A stretch of DNA of 64,000 nucleotides from Rubinisphaera margarita (GTDB lineage Bacteria > Planctomycetota > Planctomycetia > Planctomycetales > Planctomycetaceae), in NCBI RefSeq assembly GCF_022267515.1, contig NZ_JAKFGB010000009.1:372001-436000 (forward strand). Reading direction: 5' to 3'. Of the stretch, positions 60,932 to 64,000 are shown piece by piece (the stretch's first letter is position 1; each line of letters begins with the position of its first letter). Position numbers and translations under genes: made by a program. The notes beneath the pieces were generated by a model. That model did no database searches. It was not told the DNA's origin and saw only the letters and a list, made by a program, of their open reading frames with translations.

Positions 60932-61843
60932 CTACAGAACAATTTCTGTGCCGATTCCGCGGTTGGAATAGATTTCGAGCATCAGGGAGTGCGGAATGCG
61001 GGCGTCGATCAGGTGGACCTTCTTCACGCCGGCGGCCAGGGCATCGAGAGAGGCTTCGACCTTGGGGATCATGCCGGAATCGATGATGCCCTTCTTGATC
61101 AGATCGCGGCACTGTTCGGCGTTGAGGTGCGATTGCAGCGTGGAGGGATCGTTGCGATCGAGGAAGATGCCGGGAACATCGCTCACGAAGATCAGTTTCT
61201 CGGCTCGCAGATGTTGTGCGACAGCCGCCGCGGCGGTGTCGGCATTCACGTTCAATTTGCCGCCTTCGCTGTCGAGAGCGATCGAGGGCAAAATGGGAAT
61301 GGTGTCGCTGCGGCAGGTTGCGAGGAGCACATCGCGGTTGATACCGGTCACATGGCCGACGCGGCCGAGGTCGATCTGTTCGCCATTCTCGTCGGTCATC
61401 AGCAGTGGTTCGCCATTCAGCACCGGCTGCGTGAGATGATTCAGTCCGACGGCTCGTCCTCCCTGGCTGCGGATCTCATCAACGAGATGCTCGCAGATCT
61501 CTCCGGCAAGAACGCGGGCGGCGATTTCGAGGGTCTGCTCGTCGGTATAACGGCGGCCGCGAACAAACCGCGGTTCAATTCCTTCTGCCGCCACGGCCTT
61601 GTTAATCGACTTTCCCCCGCCGTGCACGAGAATCGGCTTCACCCCCACGGTCTCCATGAAGATGACGTCGGTGAGAAAACTGCGAACCGAGTCTTCCTCT
61701 TCGAGGGCGCTGCCGCCCAGCTTGATGACGACATGGCGATCGCGAAACTGACGGATCCACGCGCCCGCTTCGACAAGAGTCCTCGCTTTACGGACGACAT
61801 CGTCTTGAGACAGCGGAGAAGAGTGTTCAGTGGATGCGGTCAT
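60932..61843 (-). CDS. argB: acetylglutamate kinase
   Basis: The ATG at 61843 gives 303 residues; a TTG seven codons upstream is a less likely start. HVVIKLGGSALEE is the phosphate-binding loop, ILVHGGGKSINKA follows, and NVNADTAAAAVAQHLRAEKLIFVSDVPG is the ATP/NAG site. The protein phosphorylates N-acetylglutamate, the second step of arginine synthesis. NDPST in the later part and the C-terminal GGIGTEI-like ending (NRGIGTEIVL) are typical. No other arg gene is nearby. Confidence 0.96.
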   Translation of the reverse strand: MTASTEHSSPLSQDDVVRKARTLVEAGAWIRQFRDRHVVIKLGGSALEEEDSVRSFLTDVIFMETVGVKPILVHGGGKSINKAVAAEGIEPRFVRGRRYTDEQTLEIAARVLAGEICEHLVDEIRSQGGRAVGLNHLTQPVLNGEPLLMTDENGEQIDLGRVGHVTGINRDVLLATCRSDTIPILPSIALDSEGGKLNVNADTAAAAVAQHLRAEKLIFVSDVPGIFLDRNDPSTLQSHLNAEQCRDLIKKGIIDSGMIPKVEASLDALAAGVKKVHLIDARIPHSLMLEIYSNRGIGTEIVL

Positions 61844-62419
61844 GACGTGATAGTGTCCGGTCAAAATTAAGTCGAAAAATAATCACAGGCCGAAAACTCG
61901 ACCGGGGTTCCCCATTGTGATGAACACTCCGGTTCTGACGGGTTCGGCGGGATTGTAGCAAAACCAGTGTCAGACACCCATTTTGGAGCAGATTTCCCGA
62001 GATGCAATCGCATGACCCGTTTCCGTGGCACGTCCCCTTAATTACGTGGCGAATGAGCGACCGCGGAAAGTGTCTCGAAGTTTTTGTGGTGGAAAGCCCG
62101 CATCCCGTTCGATAACTCGTCTTAGGATGCGTAGCAGAGAACAGCCCGCGACCCGCTGGTGAAGAAAAGAATTCTTCACGGTCGCAGCAGCCGCAGAACG
62201 CGGTTTTTGGGCACTCTGATCAGGCAGGATCGCAAGTTGAGGGACCAACGGGAGTCGGCAGATTGACTCTTTTTCGCATCACCCGCGCTACCGCTTCAGG
62301 AGGTATGCATAACGGCGCTGGTACGAGAAATGCATGGACTGCATGTTCCGGGACGGAATTTTGTAAACATGGACTGCACCATTCGATTGACAACGCGCAA
62401 CTAGTTTGGACCCGAAACA
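61844..62419. other. intergenic region with a short direct repeat
   Basis: The 576 bases between the divergent argB and the 62420 gene contain CATGGACTGCA twice, near 62333 and 62368, and TTGACA at 62387-62392 without a good -10. No RNA gene or long hairpin was recognised. Confidence 0.4.
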
Positions 62420-62917
62420 ATGCACTCACACACGTCTCTGGAATTCCTGATCAAGCAAGCGGAACAACTCGCGGAGAAACGTGCTCGCAAGGACATCCGT
62501 CCCGGCTGGCTGACCGAGTTCATCTACGAAGCCGCCGAGCTGTTCGTGCCTCTCGCCGATACCGGCCGTGTTGGTTATGACTGTCGTTACAACGAAGGCG
62601 GCTGGCAGGTCCTGTTCTACCTGGGCGATGCCGAAATCTTTGGCGGCCGACATGACGGCTGCCGGGCCCGCATGGCCTTCGACTTCGACCTGAAGCTGCT
62701 GCTCGACTGCTTCTCTCGCGTGGACTCGATTCTCTACCGCACTCTGCGGGAAGATCTGGATCTGCAACTCGAAGAAGGCAACATGATCGAAATCGTCGGC
62801 TGCCTCAAAGAAACCGAAACAAGCGACGCGGTGACCGTGGGCATTCTGTCTCGTCCGCCGGAAGAAGCCGGCCCGGGCATGCGGATGCTGCCCTCCGGAG
62901 CTGTCGAACCGGTGTAG
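62420..62917 (+). CDS. conserved-looking hypothetical cytoplasmic protein
   Basis: The 165-residue product has no signal peptide or membrane segment. It starts with a helical region (LEFLIKQAEQLAEKRARKDI), continues with strand-like segments such as YDCRYNEGGWQVLFYLG and ARMAFDFDLKLLLDCFSRVDSI, and ends with a Pro-rich tail. I recognise no family. The composition is normal for the surrounding genome. A strong terminator follows, so it is its own unit. Confidence 0.8.
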   Translation: MHSHTSLEFLIKQAEQLAEKRARKDIRPGWLTEFIYEAAELFVPLADTGRVGYDCRYNEGGWQVLFYLGDAEIFGGRHDGCRARMAFDFDLKLLLDCFSRVDSILYRTLREDLDLQLEEGNMIEIVGCLKETETSDAVTVGILSRPPEEAGPGMRMLPSGAVEPV

Positions 62918-62945
62918 TTCGAACTGACGAAACCACTAGCACGCG

Positions 62946-62972
62946 AGGCCCCTGTCGAAGGGGCCTTTTTTT
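62946..62972 (+). terminator. rho-independent terminator after the 62420 gene
   Basis: AGGCCCC (62946-62952) pairs with GGGGCCT (62960-62966) around a 7-base loop and is followed by a run of seven T. Confidence 0.88.
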
Positions 62973-62996
62973 GTTGAGACACCGTGGTTTAAAGGA

Positions 62997-63013
62997 CATC
63001 CCAACCCGAAGCG
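62997..63013 (+). repeat. dispersed repeat, GAAGCGTGAGCGAGG family, partial copy
   Basis: CATCCCAACCCGAAGCG is identical to the first 17 bases of the copy at 30122. It ends just before the stop codon of the convergent EEP-family gene. Confidence 0.5.
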
Positions 63014-63018
63014 ACGCC

Positions 63019-64000
63019 TTAACGAACCATTCGGCTTTCATCGAAGGGCGAGGCGAGGCGTTCCGGGCCATATTTTTCGATGGTGCTGAACTCGGCCCAG
63101 ACCGGTTGATGGTCGGAGATATCGAGGGCCGCGTCCTGAGAGATCTGGAAGAAGCCGGCCATGTCGAAGACGCCCGCCTGTCCGGTGAACTCCAGTGTGT
63201 TCTGGTGATTCACCACGACATGGTCGTACTGCTTCGTGCCTCTTGTGTTCGTCGGTGCGTTCCCTGCGACCGATCGCAGGAGCGGGATTTCGGTCAGTGG
63301 CTGTAGTTTGCTCGAGTCGACGTTCAGGTCGCCGAGGAGGATGATGTCGTCTTCGTTCGGGTTGTGTGACTTCACGAACTTATAGACTTCGGCCAGCTGG
63401 GAAACTTCCCATTCCGCTTCATCCGGATCGGTGTGCATGTTGATCAACGTGAACGAGAATGGCTCGCTGCCGTTGGGAGTCCGTGTGCGGAACGAAGCGA
63501 CGAGGGGTTCCCGATGCAGACGGTCTTCGCGATCATCGATTGTGTACAGCGATCCCGGAATCGGCTCGATGACGGAGACTCTGTAAAGGTAAGCGTACTG
63601 CTCTTTGCTGATCGTGCGTCCGAGGCGTTCGCCCAGCAGATACCGGTAATCGCCGCCACCGGCGTTCACTTTGGCCAGAAAGCGGTCCATCAGCGTCTGG
63701 TCGGCGGCTCGGATTTCCTGAATCGCCACCAGATCGAACTGCTTCGTGATCTTCACGAGCTGCTCGGTGACTTTGGCGTCGCTCAGCTTGGATTCGCCGA
63801 AGACCTGAATGTTGAAAGTCGCCATGCGAATACGATCGGCGGCTTTCGCGGGAGGAAGAGCCGGCGAGGTCGGGCCGGATTGTCCGCCACTTGAAGCCGA
63901 GCCGTTGCCCGGATCACTGGTCGGCAGAACCGGGCCAAGTTGCATCTTGCCCAGAAACGAAAACAGCCCGACCACGAGGATACCAACGGCTATCCACCAG
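63019..64000 (-). CDS. endonuclease/exonuclease/phosphatase family protein, 5' end outside the window
   Basis: The frame stays open to the window edge. The first visible residues, WWIAVGILVVGLFSFL, form a hydrophobic helix, so the true start lies further upstream and a GTG inside it (63975) would cut the helix. A Ser/Gly-rich linker follows, then the EEP domain: RMATFNIQVFG (catalytic Asn), VAIQEIRA (metal Glu), LINMHTDPDE, ILLGDLNVDSS and SDHQPVWAEF (catalytic His). All key residues are present. It should be a membrane-anchored DNase-I-like nuclease or phosphodiesterase facing the periplasm. Confidence 0.92.
   Translation of the reverse strand, partial: WWIAVGILVVGLFSFLGKMQLGPVLPTSDPGNGSASSGGQSGPTSPALPPAKAADRIRMATFNIQVFGESKLSDAKVTEQLVKITKQFDLVAIQEIRAADQTLMDRFLAKVNAGGGDYRYLLGERLGRTISKEQYAYLYRVSVIEPIPGSLYTIDDREDRLHREPLVASFRTRTPNGSEPFSFTLINMHTDPDEAEWEVSQLAEVYKFVKSHNPNEDDIILLGDLNVDSSKLQPLTEIPLLRSVAGNAPTNTRGTKQYDHVVVNHQNTLEFTGQAGVFDMAGFFQISQDAALDISDHQPVWAEFSTIEKYGPERLASPFDESRMVR

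Noticed and set aside
60603..61112. 169-codon minus-strand frame over the repeat region and the end of argB
   Set aside because: Out of frame with argB and composed of repeat sequence; no ribosome site.
1..64000. tRNA, rRNA, CRISPR or prophage features
   Set aside because: No GTTCRA-type T-loop with matching stems, no evenly spaced repeats and no phage structural genes were seen on reading.

Overview
The window is bacterial chromosome from a planctomycete, most likely order Planctomycetales. This rests on gene content: a DUF1559 prepilin-like protein, a DUF1571 protein, a YTV-repeat cysteine-rich surface protein, a DUF1080 protein, a secreted sulfatase, a Ser/Thr kinase with a C-terminal membrane segment, an HDOD-kinase fusion, and two RTX/calpain proteins carrying the planctomycete-type LExRxLLS motif near the N-terminus. 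Several families of short palindromic intergenic repeats point the same way. No rRNA, tRNA, CRISPR array, prophage or intact insertion sequence was recognised. The genus is not resolved.

Layout. 1-11.7 kb: HDOD-kinase (cut by the left edge), a small lipoprotein, a three-gene set (cytochrome c'-like, unknown, DUF1559), nitroreductase, glutamate dehydrogenase, DUF2254 membrane protein, Uma2-type nuclease, Ser/Thr kinase and redoxin lipoprotein. 12-17.4 kb: core metabolism (phosphofructokinase with PPi-type residues, accC, accB, Xaa-Pro peptidase, second nitroreductase). 17.5-21.1 kb: two tandem paralogous RTX-calpain proteases. 21.4-25.2 kb: DUF1571, purA and two small envelope or unknown genes. 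25.4-30.1 kb: YtrA-type GntR regulator, ABC ATPase and a giant permease, with a palindromic operator in front. 30.2-38.5 kb: cytochrome bd oxidase, divergent HscC-type Hsp70, then an envelope-lipid operon (LptF/G permease, GT39 glycosyltransferase, PAP2 phosphatase). 38.8-46.1 kb: lipoyl/octanoyl transferase, gcvPB, gcvPA, gcvH, rpiB, a Sua5-like/arginine-phosphatase-like fusion and an inositol-monophosphatase-family enzyme. 46.2-50 kb: sulfotransferase, sulfatase, a decayed IS630 transposase and a carboxypeptidase-regulatory-like secreted protein. 50-57.4 kb: a 1014-residue membrane spermidine-synthase-like protein, an AMP-forming ligase, an unknown secreted protein and the YTV protein. 57.5-64 kb: esterase, DUF58, DUF1080, argB, an unknown protein and a membrane-anchored EEP-family nuclease/phosphatase running off the right edge.

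Genes that appear to work together: GcvH, GcvPA and GcvPB with a LipM-type transferase that could lipoylate GcvH; AccB and AccC; CydA and CydB (1-nt overlap); the regulator-ATPase-permease operon; and the LptF/G-GT39-PAP2 operon, read here as lipid export or modification. The most unusual items are the Sua5/YwlE-type fusion with the phosphoarginine-specificity threonine, the twin RTX-calpains that differ in length by exactly one duplicated four-repeat block, the YTV protein, the HDOD-kinase, and short TA-flanked repeats whose right end matches the end of the IS630 remnant.
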